Shown: positions 1-8,991, counted from the first letter of the stretch. The stretch: DNA of 64,000 bases from Mycobacterium sp. SMC-4 (GCF_025263265.1 NZ_CP079869.1:2976001-3040000); one strand, 5' to 3'. Made by a program: numbers and translations. Notes: generated by a model from the letters alone, not told the origin.

Positions 1-1608
1 TATCAGGGTGCCCTGGGCGCAGTGTTCGGCGTCACGACGGTGGCGGGCCCATTACTGGGCGGCTACTTCACCGATCACCTGAGCTGGCGCTGGGCATTCT
101 GGATCAACATCCCGCTCGGCATCGTGGTCCTCTTCGTCGCGGTCGCCACGATCCCGGCACTGAGCCGACGCGGCAGGCCGGTCATCGACTACGCGGGCAT
201 CGTGCTCATCGGTCTGGGCGCCTCCGGACTGACGCTGGCCACCAGCTTGGGTGGCAGCACCTTCGACTGGTCGTCGCCGACGATCATCGTGCTGGGGATC
301 GGGTCGGTGATCGCGCTGGCATTCTTCATCCGAGTCGAGCGCCGCGCCGCCGAGCCCATCCTGCCGATCCGGTTGTTCACCAGTCCGGTGTTCACGGTGT
401 GCTGCATCCTGTCGTTCATCGTCGGATTCGCGATGCTGGGGGCCCTGACATTCTTGCCCACGTTCATGCAGTTCGTCGACGGCGTGTCGGCAACCGAGTC
501 CGGACTGCGCACCCTGCCGATGGTCGGCGGACTGCTGCTGACATCGATGGGCAGCGGAGTGCTGGTCAGTCGTACCGGTCGCTACAAGATCTTCCCGGTC
601 CTGGGCACCGCGGCGATGACGCTGGGCTTCGTGCTGCTCTCACGGATGGACCAGACCACCCCCGTCCTGCAGCAGAGCGCGTATCTGTTCGTCCTGGGCA
701 CCGGTATCGGAATGTGCATGCAGGTGCTGGTTCTCATCGTGCAGAGCACCGCGAAGTTCTCCGACCTCGGTGTGGCCACCTCCGGCGTGACGTTCTTCCG
801 AACCATCGGAAGTTCTTTCGGGGCAGCCATCTTCGGCTCACTGTTCGCGACCTTTCTGTATGCCCGGATCACCCCGGCGTTGGCCGCCGGCGGCGCACCG
901 CCCGAAGCGGCGCAGTCCCCCCAGGCGCTGCATCGTCTTCCCGACGCCGTCGCGGCACCCGTGGTGACCGCGTATGCCGATTCGCTGGGCCTGGTGTTCC
1001 TGTGCGCGGCACCGGTCGCAGCGATCGGATTCCTTGTCTCGTTGACGCTCAAGCAGGTGCCGCTGCAGGACATCGAAGCGGCCGCGGCGCTGGACATGGG
1101 GGAGGGCTTTGCGATGCCCTCGGCCGACACACCCGAGGACATCCTGGAGACCGCGGTGGCGCGACTGATCCGGCAGTCTCCCGAGATCCGGCTGCGCAGC
1201 ATCGCGGGCACCTACGGGTGTGCAGCCGACGTGGCACTGCTGTGGGCGTTGATCCAGATCTACCGGCAGAGCCAGGTGTTCGGTTCGGCCCGACTGACCG
1301 AGATTGCCGAGCGGTTGCGGGTGCCGCCGGAGGTGCTGGCACCCACCTTCGATCGACTGGTCGGATGCGGTCACGCGCTGCGCACCGGAGACCAGCTCTG
1401 GTTGACCCAATCGGGTGCGCGACAGGTCGACGCAACGTCCTCGCCGTTGGTCAGCCGGATCGTCGCGAAGCTGGAGAGTTCACCGGCATTCGAGGGCCGC
1501 CCAGATCGCGCCGAGGTAGAGGCCGCGCTGGAGAAGATCGCACAGCGCCTGCTGGTGCAACGAGACTGGGAAGGGGATCCGAACGCACTCACCACGGCCG
1601 CACGGTGA
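1..1608 (+). CDS. DHA2-type MFS exporter with soluble C-terminal tail (5' partial)
   Basis: Inner-membrane drug/proton antiporter of the 14-helix EmrB/QacA (DHA2) class. The reading frame is already open at base 1, so the N-terminus lies outside the window; 535 residues are visible. The first visible stretch contains the antiporter motif-C sequence GPLLGG, followed by hydrophobic helices to about visible residue 350. From about residue 365 the protein becomes hydrophilic: roughly 165 residues that include LTEIAERLRVPPEVLAPTFDRL, with the look of a winged-helix domain rather than transport machinery. From memory, M. tuberculosis Rv1877 is an unusually long MFS protein (687 aa) next to glnA3; the tail length and the glnA3 nearby suggest orthology. 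The transported substrate cannot be read from sequence. Confidence 0.9.
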   Translation, partial: YQGALGAVFGVTTVAGPLLGGYFTDHLSWRWAFWINIPLGIVVLFVAVATIPALSRRGRPVIDYAGIVLIGLGASGLTLATSLGGSTFDWSSPTIIVLGIGSVIALAFFIRVERRAAEPILPIRLFTSPVFTVCCILSFIVGFAMLGALTFLPTFMQFVDGVSATESGLRTLPMVGGLLLTSMGSGVLVSRTGRYKIFPVLGTAAMTLGFVLLSRMDQTTPVLQQSAYLFVLGTGIGMCMQVLVLIVQSTAKFSDLGVATSGVTFFRTIGSSFGAAIFGSLFATFLYARITPALAAGGAPPEAAQSPQALHRLPDAVAAPVVTAYADSLGLVFLCAAPVAAIGFLVSLTLKQVPLQDIEAAAALDMGEGFAMPSADTPEDILETAVARLIRQSPEIRLRSIAGTYGCAADVALLWALIQIYRQSQVFGSARLTEIAERLRVPPEVLAPTFDRLVGCGHALRTGDQLWLTQSGARQVDATSSPLVSRIVAKLESSPAFEGRPDRAEVEAALEKIAQRLLVQRDWEGDPNALTTAAR

Positions 1609-1629
1609 CACCGCGTACGATCGGAGCTC

Positions 1630-2112
1630 ATGAGCAGAATCGGGGATTTCGCGGACGACGATGTGACCGGCTTCGCTGTGAAGTCACCGGATCTGGGCGC
1701 CGCGATGGCACAGTTCAGCAACGCCGTTTACACCAAGAACCGGCTGCCGATGCGGGTCCGGGAAGCGGCGCGAATCGTCATCGCCTACGCCAACGAGTGC
1801 GTGGTGTGCCAGAACACCCGGGATTCCGACGGTGCGGACAACGGCATCACCGAGGAGTTCTACGACTACGCGACGCAATGGCGCACCTGGCCGGGTTACA
1901 GCGACGCCGAGCGCGTCGCCATGGAGTTCGCGCACCGGTTCGCCACCGACCACACCGCATTACGTGACGACGAGGACTTCTGGCGCCGCGCCGCAGAACA
2001 TTTCGACGACGAGCTGATGACCGATCTCGCTATTTCCTGTGCCATGTGGGTGGGCATGGGCCGGATGCTGCGCACCCTGGACATCGGCCAGAGCTGCAAG
2101 ATCACGCTCTGA
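1630..2112 (+). CDS. AhpD-like / carboxymuconolactone decarboxylase family protein
   Basis: A 160-residue all-helical protein of the AhpD/CMD superfamily. The family signature is the redox pair CVVC at about residues 57-60 (NECVVCQNTR), which in AhpD-type proteins forms the peroxidase or disulfide-reductase active site. The ATG at 1630 has GGAG four bases upstream (CGGAGCTC) and also a TACGAT hexamer at 1616-1621, so it may have its own promoter. It lies 21 bases after the exporter stop and 28 bases before glnA3, suggesting co-transcription. The substrate is unknown; a role in antioxidant defence is a family inference. Confidence 0.8.
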   Translation: MSRIGDFADDDVTGFAVKSPDLGAAMAQFSNAVYTKNRLPMRVREAARIVIAYANECVVCQNTRDSDGADNGITEEFYDYATQWRTWPGYSDAERVAMEFAHRFATDHTALRDDEDFWRRAAEHFDDELMTDLAISCAMWVGMGRMLRTLDIGQSCKITL

Positions 2113-2140
2113 GAAGAGCCTCGGGCTGCAGAATGGCCAT

Positions 2141-3481
2141 ATGGCAGCCAAACCGCTCGCCGCCGCGGCGATCGCTCAGCTGGAAGCCGACGGCGTGGCC
2201 ACCCTCATCGGCTCGGTCGTCAACCCCGCGGGTCTGATCCACGCCAAGACCGTGCCGCTGCGCAGGATGGCATCGTTCGCTGATCCCGGTCTGGGGGCCA
2301 GCCCGGTGTGGCACGTGTTCGCCGTCGACCAGACCGGCATCGTGTTCAGCGACACCACCGGTGTGATCGGCGACCAGCGCATCCGGATCGACCTCGGTGC
2401 GCTGCGCATCCTCGGGGACGGATTGGCCTGGGCCCCAGGTTCTTTTTTCGGCCAGGACGGCACCCCCGACCCGTACTGCGCCCGCGGTGCGCTGCGCCGC
2501 GTGCAGAATGCGCTGACTGCGGCGGGCATCGAGGCACTGGTCGGCCACGAGATCGAGTTCGTCCTCGTCGGTCCCGACGGCGCGCCGCTTGCCGGGCATC
2601 TGTGGGCCCAGTACGGGCTGGCCGGGGTGCTCGAATTCGAGGGGTTCGTTCGTGACGTGAGCGCCGCGGCGACCGCCTCCAGTCTGGTGATCGAGCAGTT
2701 CCACCCCGAGTACGGAGTCAACCAGTTCGAGATCTCGCTGGCCCCGCAACCGCCGGTGACCGCGGCCGATCAGGTCACGCTGCTGCGCATCATCGTCGGA
2801 CGGGTCGCCCGCAAGTACGGTATGCGTGCCAGTCTGTCCCCGGTGCCCTTCGCCGGCAGCGTCGGAAACGGTGCACACCAACATTTCTCGCTGACGCGCG
2901 ACGGGGTACCGCTGTTCTCTGGCGGCGACGGACCCGCCGGCATGACCGCCGAGGGCGCCTCGGCAGTCGCCGGTGTGCTGGCCGGACTGCCGGCGGCACA
3001 GGGTGTGCTGTGCGGGTCGATCCTGTCCGGGCTGCGGATGCGGCCCGGACAGTGGGCCGGCGCCTACGCATGCTGGGGAACCGAGAACCGGGAAGCCGCG
3101 GTGCGGTTTCTGCCCGCCGGCGAAGCCAACCCGTACGGCGCCCACGTCGAGGTCAAGGTCATCGACCCGTCGGCGAACCCGTATCTGGCCTCGGCGGTGA
3201 TTCTTGGGCTGGCGGCAGGCGGCATCGAAACTGGTGTGGAGTTGCCCCCCGAGGTCGCCGTCGATCCGTCCGGCCTGACCGGAGGATCGGCTGTACCGGT
3301 ACTCGACACCGAGCAGTCGGTCATGCTCGACGCGCTCGACCACTCGTCGAAGGTACGCACCATCCTGGGCGACCCCGTCGTCGATGCCGTCGTCGCGGTC
3401 CGCCGCTACGAGCAGCACAACTACGCCCACCTGAGCGACGACGAGCTCGCCGAGAAGTTCCGGCTGTCCTGGAGTGTGTGA
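2141..3481 (+). CDS. glnA3: Glutamine synthetase-like ligase, GlnA3 type
   Basis: Glutamine synthetase-fold gamma-glutamyl ligase of 446 residues. The start ATG at 2141 is chosen because the family N-terminus (MAAKPLAAAAIAQLEADG) begins there; the frame stays open upstream without looking coding. Active-site signatures are GHEIEF (135-140), EQFHPEYGVNQFEISL (185-200), GNGAHQHFS (242-250) and WGTENREAAVRF (312-323), all intact, so it should bind ATP, metal and glutamate. The N-terminal block closely resembles M. tuberculosis Rv1878 (GlnA3) as I recall it. GlnA3-type enzymes of actinobacteria act in polyamine or amine glutamylation rather than bulk ammonium assimilation; which amine is used here cannot be told. 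Neighbouring exporter and CMD protein may be co-transcribed. Confidence 0.88.
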   Translation: MAAKPLAAAAIAQLEADGVATLIGSVVNPAGLIHAKTVPLRRMASFADPGLGASPVWHVFAVDQTGIVFSDTTGVIGDQRIRIDLGALRILGDGLAWAPGSFFGQDGTPDPYCARGALRRVQNALTAAGIEALVGHEIEFVLVGPDGAPLAGHLWAQYGLAGVLEFEGFVRDVSAAATASSLVIEQFHPEYGVNQFEISLAPQPPVTAADQVTLLRIIVGRVARKYGMRASLSPVPFAGSVGNGAHQHFSLTRDGVPLFSGGDGPAGMTAEGASAVAGVLAGLPAAQGVLCGSILSGLRMRPGQWAGAYACWGTENREAAVRFLPAGEANPYGAHVEVKVIDPSANPYLASAVILGLAAGGIETGVELPPEVAVDPSGLTGGSAVPVLDTEQSVMLDALDHSSKVRTILGDPVVDAVVAVRRYEQHNYAHLSDDELAEKFRLSWSV

Positions 3482-3518
3482 GTGACCGCGCCGAGGGTTG
3501 ACCCGCTGACGTCGGCGT

Positions 3519-5282
3519 TCAGCGCACCCCGCGCAACAACCGGCCGGGCCGGGCTCCGGTGTCGATGCCGTGCCGACGGGTCAGCACCCCACTGACCACC
3601 GTCGCGTCATAGCCCGAGGCGCCCTGGATCAGCCGCTGACCTCCAGCGGGTAGGTCGTAGACCATCCGTGGGACGTCCAGTTGCAGTGCGTCGGTGTCGA
3701 TGACGTTGAGGTCGGCCTTCTTGCCCTCGGCGATGACTCCGCGGTCCGAGAGACCGAAGAGCGTCGCGGTGTCGAGGGTTTGTTTGCGAATCACGTATTC
3801 CAGAGAGAACTTCGGGCCGCGATGGCGATCACGAGCCCAGTGCGTCAGCAGGAACGTGGGATAGGAAGCATCACAGATCAACCCGCAGTGCGCACCCCCG
3901 TCGGACAGCCCCGAGACCGCCGCCGGATGGGTCATCATCTCGTAGATCGCGTCGTGGTTGCCCTCGGCATAGTTGAAGAACGGCAGCATCAGCATCGCGG
4001 TGCCGTCGCCTTCGAGCATCAGGTCATAGAGCGTCGCCAGCGGAGTCTGCCCGCGCCGCTCGGCAATCGCCGCGACCGTCTGATCGGGAGTCGGTTCGTA
4101 GTCGGGTGGGTCACCGATCGGGTAGATCCGGTCGGTGCTGTGCTGGATCAGTGCGAACAGCCCGTCGAACAACGGAATCGGCTGCGGCGGCAGGTCCTCC
4201 TCGGCCAGTATCGCCGCGCGCACAGCGGGCTCGGCCAGCCGCGCGGCCAACTCCTGGGCTCCCATCGCGGCCTTGAGTCTGCGGTAGGTCGGTCGGTGGG
4301 TGAAAGCGTGGTAGCCCGGGAACCCGAACAGCATGCCGAAAGGCCGAGCGGCGAACTGCGCGAACACCTCGATACCGTTCTCCAGCGCTTTGCCCGCACG
4401 CTCAAGCTGTGTGCGCCACAGATCCGGTGCGCCGCCGGTCTGAATCATGGTGAACGACACCGGCCGTTCAATTTCGGCGCTGAGCTTGGTCATCCAGTCC
4501 ATTTCACGCATACAGGCCTCCGCGGGACTCTCGCCGGCAGTGCCCTGCGGTGACACCTCGAACACCGCGCGCCCGCCGGCCGCCATCGCGCGGCCCAGAC
4601 CGAACAGTTCGGCCTCGGCGGCGTAGGTGCCGGGTACCGGTTCGCCGCTGATGGCACGGTGAGCCTCGGTACGTGAGGTGGAGAATCCGAGCGCACCGGC
4701 CTCGATCGCTTCGGTCACGATGCGCGCCATAGCGGCGATGTCATCGGAGGTGGCTTCCTCATTGCGGGCGCCACGTTCACCCATCGCATACCCGCGAACC
4801 GCGCCGTGGGCGATCTGGGTGCCGTAATCGACGGCGAGAGCCCGCTTCTCGACGGTGTCGAGGTATTCGGGAAAGCTCTCCCACTGCCAGGTGATGCCCT
4901 CGGCGAGGGCGGATCCCGGGATGTCCTCGACGCCCTCCATGAGTTCGATCAGCCACTGCTCGCTGCCCGGCCGCACCGGAGCGAATCCGACCCCACAGTT
5001 ACCGCTGACCACCGTGGTCACGCCGTGCAGGCTGGACGGTTCGAGGGTGTCGTCCCAGCTGACCTGGCCGTCGTAGTGGGTATGCACGTCGACGAAGCCC
5101 GGTGCGACGATCCGATCGGTCGCGTCGATGGTCTGCAGCGCCTCGGTGGTCAGTCCGCAGTCCTCGCCGCTGCGACGGCGAACCGCCACGATGCGTCCGT
5201 CCTTGATGCCGATGTCGGCACGGAAGCGTTCGGCGCCGGTGCCGTCGACGACGGTTCCGCCGGTGATCTTCAGATCGAGCAT
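3519..5282 (-). CDS. D-aminoacylase-type amidohydrolase
   Basis: Amidohydrolase-superfamily metalloenzyme of 587 residues, N-acyl-D-amino-acid deacylase type. The N-terminal beta-sandwich starts MLDLKITGGTVVDGTG; the first metal motif is DVHTHYDGQ (about 65-73), the family cysteine ligand is in SGNCGVGFAP (about 94-103), and the late metal aspartate is in LSDGGAHCG near residue 455. The usual length is 480-580, so it is complete. The start has a clear ribosome site (GAGGAAA, six bases upstream). It is the last of three minus-strand genes and converges on glnA3. The true substrate may be an N-acyl D-residue, a hydantoin-like ring or another amide; the family is poorly defined in mycobacteria. 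Confidence 0.85.
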   Translation of the reverse strand: MLDLKITGGTVVDGTGAERFRADIGIKDGRIVAVRRRSGEDCGLTTEALQTIDATDRIVAPGFVDVHTHYDGQVSWDDTLEPSSLHGVTTVVSGNCGVGFAPVRPGSEQWLIELMEGVEDIPGSALAEGITWQWESFPEYLDTVEKRALAVDYGTQIAHGAVRGYAMGERGARNEEATSDDIAAMARIVTEAIEAGALGFSTSRTEAHRAISGEPVPGTYAAEAELFGLGRAMAAGGRAVFEVSPQGTAGESPAEACMREMDWMTKLSAEIERPVSFTMIQTGGAPDLWRTQLERAGKALENGIEVFAQFAARPFGMLFGFPGYHAFTHRPTYRRLKAAMGAQELAARLAEPAVRAAILAEEDLPPQPIPLFDGLFALIQHSTDRIYPIGDPPDYEPTPDQTVAAIAERRGQTPLATLYDLMLEGDGTAMLMLPFFNYAEGNHDAIYEMMTHPAAVSGLSDGGAHCGLICDASYPTFLLTHWARDRHRGPKFSLEYVIRKQTLDTATLFGLSDRGVIAEGKKADLNVIDTDALQLDVPRMVYDLPAGGQRLIQGASGYDATVVSGVLTRRHGIDTGARPGRLLRGVR

Positions 5283-5293
5283 CAGGTTTCCTC

Positions 5294-5742
5294 TCAGACC
5301 AGTCCGGTGGCGTCGAACACCCAGGACATGTCAGCGTTGGCGAAGTCTTCCATCCAGGTCGGCGGAGCGTGGTTGGCCAGCGCACCCATGTCCCAGTAGT
5401 CCTTCCACAACGTGATCTTGCCGTCTCGACCCGATGCACCGAGACGAAGGGCAGAAGTGCGGATTCACCGGAGGGCCAACGCCATTGCTCGCTGTGCTCA
5501 TACATCACGTCGACACCGTTGGTGACCATCAGGCCGGGGAAATTCTGGTAACCGGCCAGCGGTTCGATGCCGATTTTCAGCCGTTTGACGATGTCCTCGG
5601 GTCCGCGGGCGGCGGCGGCGGGACCGACGGGCACGTCGAGGTAGATGCAGTCGGGGGACAGGAACGTCTGCAGTGCCTGCCAGTCGCGGGCCGACAGCGC
5701 AGCCCACATTCCGGTCACGGTGTCTTCGGGGTCAGCCGGCAT
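5294..5742 (-). pseudogene. NTF2/SnoaL-like protein gene with single-base frameshift
   Basis: Small cone-shaped NTF2/limonene-epoxide-hydrolase-like protein. The first frame encodes MPADPEDTVTGMWAALSARD through to FVSVHRVE, then loses sense near base 5425. One frame over, the sequence continues as DGKITLWKDYWDMGAL and ends FDATGLV-stop at 5294. From start to stop is 449 bases, one short of the 450 needed for an intact 149-residue protein, so a single base (probably one G in a GAGGAC run) is missing. The start has a good ribosome site (AGGAAGGAGAG) and overlaps the upstream amidohydrolase stop by 11 bases, indicating an operon. This is either a recent natural mutation or a sequencing error. 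Confidence 0.85.
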
Positions 5743-7522
5743 CGGCCAACTCTCCTTCCTGCCCGCCGAGCGCGGGTGTACGTTGGCCGGCTCGCAAGAA
5801 CTGGCCGGTGCGGTGGCGGCCCAATGCCGCGGTCGGTCTCCCGTCGACGAACACAGCCCGACCACCGACAAAGACCGCCGTGACGGTGCGGTCGTTGCGG
5901 TTGACCATCCGCGACAGACCTCCGTAGATGTCGACGGCGTCCTCGGCGTACCCGTCGAGTGCCGAGTCGAGCCGCTCGGGGTCGACGATGAGCAGGTCGG
6001 CGCGGTCGCCTCGGCGTAGGTGACCGGCGTCGATGCGGTACCAGTCGGCGAGTTCGCCGGTCAGGCGGTGCACCGCCTGCTCCACTGTCATGAAGGCACG
6101 ACCGGCACGCTCGGCGTCGCGGACGTGCCGCAGCAGGCGCAGTCCCATGTTGTAGAAGGCCATGTTGCGCAGATGGGCGCCGGCGTCGGAGAAACCCATC
6201 TGCAGTCCCGAGTCGCGCGCCATCTTCTGCAGCACTTCTGGGCGGTGGTTGGAAATCGTTGTGCGCCAGCGCAATGCCTTGCCGTGCTCGACCACCAGGT
6301 CGAGAAACGCATCCACCGGGTGGATATCACCAAGCTCGCGACCCACCTGACCGAAGGATTTGCCGATCACCGAGGTGTCCGGGCAGTCCACGATCTCAGC
6401 ATCGAAGAAATCGCGTTGCCACACCCGCACCCCGAGCTTGTTCTCGTAGTCCTTGCGGAACCTGCGGCGATAGGCCTGGTCGCGCAACATCTCGTTGCGG
6501 GCCAGCTCGTCCTGCAGGTGCAGTGCGGCCTCTCCGGCACCGAACTCCTCGAAGATGACGAAGTCGATGCCGTCGGCATACACCTCGAACGGCACCGGCA
6601 GGTGCTGCCAGCGGAAGTCGCCGCCGAGCCGGTTGATCAGGCGCGCCATCGGCCCCAGTGCGCGCCAGGCCAGCGGGTTGGTCTTCACGTCTGCGGCCGA
6701 GAGCAGGCTGGTCTTGAGGGCGCCGCGTCCACGTCCCAGCGACCGCACCAGATGCGAGAGCAGGTTGACCGGGTTCTCGATGTCGGGCGCGGACTGCAGC
6801 ACCCGCCCGGAACGGCGCAGCAGCGATGTCAACCGACGCAGTTCGCCCCGGTTCGCGTAGGTCGACGGCAGCGTGCGCGACCGGTACCGTTGGCCGTCGA
6901 GCTTGTCGAAACGCAGTTGCAGCGAAGACATCCCGAGGAATCCCGCACGCAGCACGTCGATGAGCATCTGTTCCATCTGCCGCTGTTCGTCCGGGGTGGG
7001 CCCGGTCTCGGCACGCGTCGATCGATCCAGGCCCATCGTGGCCGCCCGGATGTCGGAGTGCCCGATGAAGGCTGCGACGTTGGGGCCCAGCGGTCGGGAT
7101 TCCAGCGCCGCAATGTAATCCTCGCCGCCGCTCCAGTTCTTGTGGCGCTCGACGGCGGAGATCACGTGGTCACGGGGGATAGCCTCCACCCGGCCGAAGA
7201 TGTCGCCGGCGGTCACCGCGTCGACATGCACGGTGGACAGCGAACAGGACCCGAGGACGACGGTGGTGACACCGTGCCGCAGGGATTCCGACAGCGCCGG
7301 ACCGTCGAGGACTTCGATGTCGTAATGGGTGTGGATGTCGATCATGCCGGGGAGCACCCACTTACCGTGCGCATCGATCACTTGCGGGCAGCCGGTGGCG
7401 TCCAGGTCGTCGGCGGTGACGGCAGCGAGGTGCCCGGCGTGGATACCGAGGTTACGCACCGCCGACGGGGCGTCGGTGCCGTCGAACCAGCGGGCACCCC
7501 GGATGATCGTGTCATAGGTCAC
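5732..7522 (-). CDS. D-aminoacylase-type amidohydrolase, second copy
   Basis: Amidohydrolase of 596 residues, distantly similar to the one at 3519-5282. It starts at GTG 7522 (VTYDTIIRGARWFDGTD); the frame upstream of this is not protein-like and runs antisense to a gene remnant. Metal-site features are DIHTHYDIE (about 67-75), GSCSLS around residue 100 and the aspartate in FSDAGAHLRN near residue 480. It is the first gene of a three-gene minus-strand set and its stop overlaps the following NTF2-like start. The pair of divergent amidohydrolases around an NTF2 protein suggests successive steps on one amide or lactam substrate, which is inference only. Confidence 0.82.
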   Translation of the reverse strand: MTYDTIIRGARWFDGTDAPSAVRNLGIHAGHLAAVTADDLDATGCPQVIDAHGKWVLPGMIDIHTHYDIEVLDGPALSESLRHGVTTVVLGSCSLSTVHVDAVTAGDIFGRVEAIPRDHVISAVERHKNWSGGEDYIAALESRPLGPNVAAFIGHSDIRAATMGLDRSTRAETGPTPDEQRQMEQMLIDVLRAGFLGMSSLQLRFDKLDGQRYRSRTLPSTYANRGELRRLTSLLRRSGRVLQSAPDIENPVNLLSHLVRSLGRGRGALKTSLLSAADVKTNPLAWRALGPMARLINRLGGDFRWQHLPVPFEVYADGIDFVIFEEFGAGEAALHLQDELARNEMLRDQAYRRRFRKDYENKLGVRVWQRDFFDAEIVDCPDTSVIGKSFGQVGRELGDIHPVDAFLDLVVEHGKALRWRTTISNHRPEVLQKMARDSGLQMGFSDAGAHLRNMAFYNMGLRLLRHVRDAERAGRAFMTVEQAVHRLTGELADWYRIDAGHLRRGDRADLLIVDPERLDSALDGYAEDAVDIYGGLSRMVNRNDRTVTAVFVGGRAVFVDGRPTAALGRHRTGQFLRAGQRTPALGGQEGELADAG

Positions 7523-7540
7523 AACCTCATCGAACAGGCC

Positions 7541-7771
7541 GTGCAGACACGTGTCAATGGAATCGATGAACAGATTTTCGAGAATGTCTACAACGCCACC
7601 GAACCGATCGCCCGGACGGCGCTGCAGGACGTCGGGCTGGTCCACGAGATCATCGTCGAGCCCGGTGCCCACCACGCGTTCTTCAACGACACCGGCGACC
7701 GGTACGACGCGTCCGCGGCCGCGGACGCTTGGCACGGGTCGCTGGATTGGCTCTCCGGGTATATGGCCTGA
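7541..7771 (+). pseudogene. 3' remnant of a dienelactone hydrolase gene
   Basis: The plus strand here encodes about 76 residues with the typical C-terminal end of the dienelactone hydrolase family: TRVN, then EPGAHHAFFNDTGDRYD, where the first His of the pair is at or next to the catalytic-histidine position of PGA-HAFFNDTG, and a tryptophan-rich last helix (SLDWLSGYMA) before the stop at 7769-7771. There is no upstream part: before about 7541 the DNA is the 5' end of the minus-strand amidohydrolase. The nucleophile (Cys) half is absent, so it cannot be functional. A rearrangement that brought in the amidohydrolase cluster would explain the truncation. Confidence 0.72.
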
Positions 7772-7851
7772 GCGCCACCGGAAACCCGGTGTTCGATTGA
7801 CCTTCGCCCCCACGTCGCCGGGCGCACACGCGCACCGGATATCGATGCTGC

Positions 7852-8991
7852 ATGCGGGTCGTCCAGGTCGCCAACTTCTACGGTCCCCGTTCCGGCGGTC
7901 TGCGCACGGCGGTGGACCGCCTCGGCGCGGAGTACGGCCGCGCCGGGCACCAGGTCTTCCTCCTGGTGCCCGGTCGGACGCGGGAGCAGACCCGGCTTGA
8001 CACCGGCGTCACTCGGATCACGCTGCCGGCCCGGCAGATTCCGTTCACGGGCGGGTATCGCGCGGTCTCTCCGCATCCGGTGATCGACGAGCTGCAACGG
8101 TTGGGTCCCGACGCGCTGGAAGTGTCGGACCGGCTGACGCTGCGGCGGCTCGGGCGATGGGGGCGCGACCACGGCGTGTGGACCGTCATGATCTCCCACG
8201 AGCGTCTCGATCGCCTTGTCGGACAGGTTCTTCCGGACCGGTGGGCCCAAACGGTCGCCGACGTGGCCAACCGTCGTACCGCAAATGACTACGACGCCGT
8301 CGTGTGCACGACCGGCTTCGCCCGCGAGGAGTTCGAACGCATCGGGGCCACCAATCTCTCGACGGTGCCGCTGGGCGTTGACCTTCATCAGTTCCATCCC
8401 TCCCGCTGGTCGCTGCCGGTTCGGCAGCACTGGGCGGGCGCTGGTCAGCCACTGCTGGTGCACTGCGGCCGGTTGTCGGTCGAGAAGCATCCGCACCGCA
8501 GCATCGCCACCCTGGCCGCGCTGCGCCGAGACGGCGTCGACGCCCGACTGGTGGTCGTCGGGGAGGGCCCGCTGCGCACCCGCCTGCAGCGGCAGGCCGC
8601 GGGGCTGCCGGTCGACTTCACCGGCCACATCGACTGCCGCGACACCGTGGCGAGCATCCTGGCCAGTGCCGACGTCGCGCTGGCTCCCGGACCCCATGAG
8701 ACCTTCGGTCTGGCCGCGCTGGAGGCACTCGCGTGCGGGACGCCCGCGGTGGTGTCCCGATCCTCGGCGCTGGCCGAGATTCTCACTTCGGAGAGTGGTG
8801 CCACCGCAGCCGACGACGCCGGCGCGCTGGCCCGCGCCGTCACGTCGATCCTTGCCCGCCCCGAACCGCAGCGCCGCCGGTCGGCACGCCGTCGCGCCGA
8901 ACAGTTCACCTGGACGCGTTCTGGGCAGGAGATGCTGGCCGTACTGACGCCATTCCCCGCGCGTCCACCCCGCGGTGGCTTACGATCCTGA
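7852..8991 (+). CDS. GT4-family glycosyltransferase
   Basis: Cytoplasmic GT-B glycosyltransferase of 379 residues. The N-terminal donor/acceptor lobe starts MRVVQVANFYGPRSGGLRTA with the glycine-rich loop usual for GT4 enzymes; the C-terminal nucleotide-sugar lobe has HCGRLSVEKHP (about 204-214) and the EX7E motif ETFGLAALE with ACGTPAVV after it (about 283-300). It resembles the GDP-mannose/UDP-sugar enzymes that build phosphatidylinositol mannosides and other envelope glycolipids in mycobacteria, but donor and acceptor are not determined. It stands downstream of the hydrolase remnant, and a promoter-like hexamer for the following gene lies in its last codons. Confidence 0.85.
   Translation: MRVVQVANFYGPRSGGLRTAVDRLGAEYGRAGHQVFLLVPGRTREQTRLDTGVTRITLPARQIPFTGGYRAVSPHPVIDELQRLGPDALEVSDRLTLRRLGRWGRDHGVWTVMISHERLDRLVGQVLPDRWAQTVADVANRRTANDYDAVVCTTGFAREEFERIGATNLSTVPLGVDLHQFHPSRWSLPVRQHWAGAGQPLLVHCGRLSVEKHPHRSIATLAALRRDGVDARLVVVGEGPLRTRLQRQAAGLPVDFTGHIDCRDTVASILASADVALAPGPHETFGLAALEALACGTPAVVSRSSALAEILTSESGATAADDAGALARAVTSILARPEPQRRRSARRRAEQFTWTRSGQEMLAVLTPFPARPPRGGLRS
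8981..8986 (+). promoter_or_regulatory. Leaderless -10 box (TACGAT) for the exported protein gene
   Basis: TACGAT followed by exactly six bases and then ATG at 8993. There is no ribosome site in front of this ATG. This is the TANNNT-N6/7-start layout of mycobacterial leaderless transcripts. It lies inside the last codons of the glycosyltransferase gene. Confidence 0.5.

Noticed and set aside
399..1967. Overlapping frames inside the MFS gene
   Set aside because: These frames cross several genes, are arginine/proline-rich and show no domain; they are shadows of the real frame.
6020..7540. Long plus-strand reading frame of over 500 codons opposite the amidohydrolase
   Set aside because: It is the antisense of a well-supported gene and has composition typical of GC-driven open frames. 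Only its last 76 codons, past the amidohydrolase start, resemble a real protein, and these are reported as a remnant.
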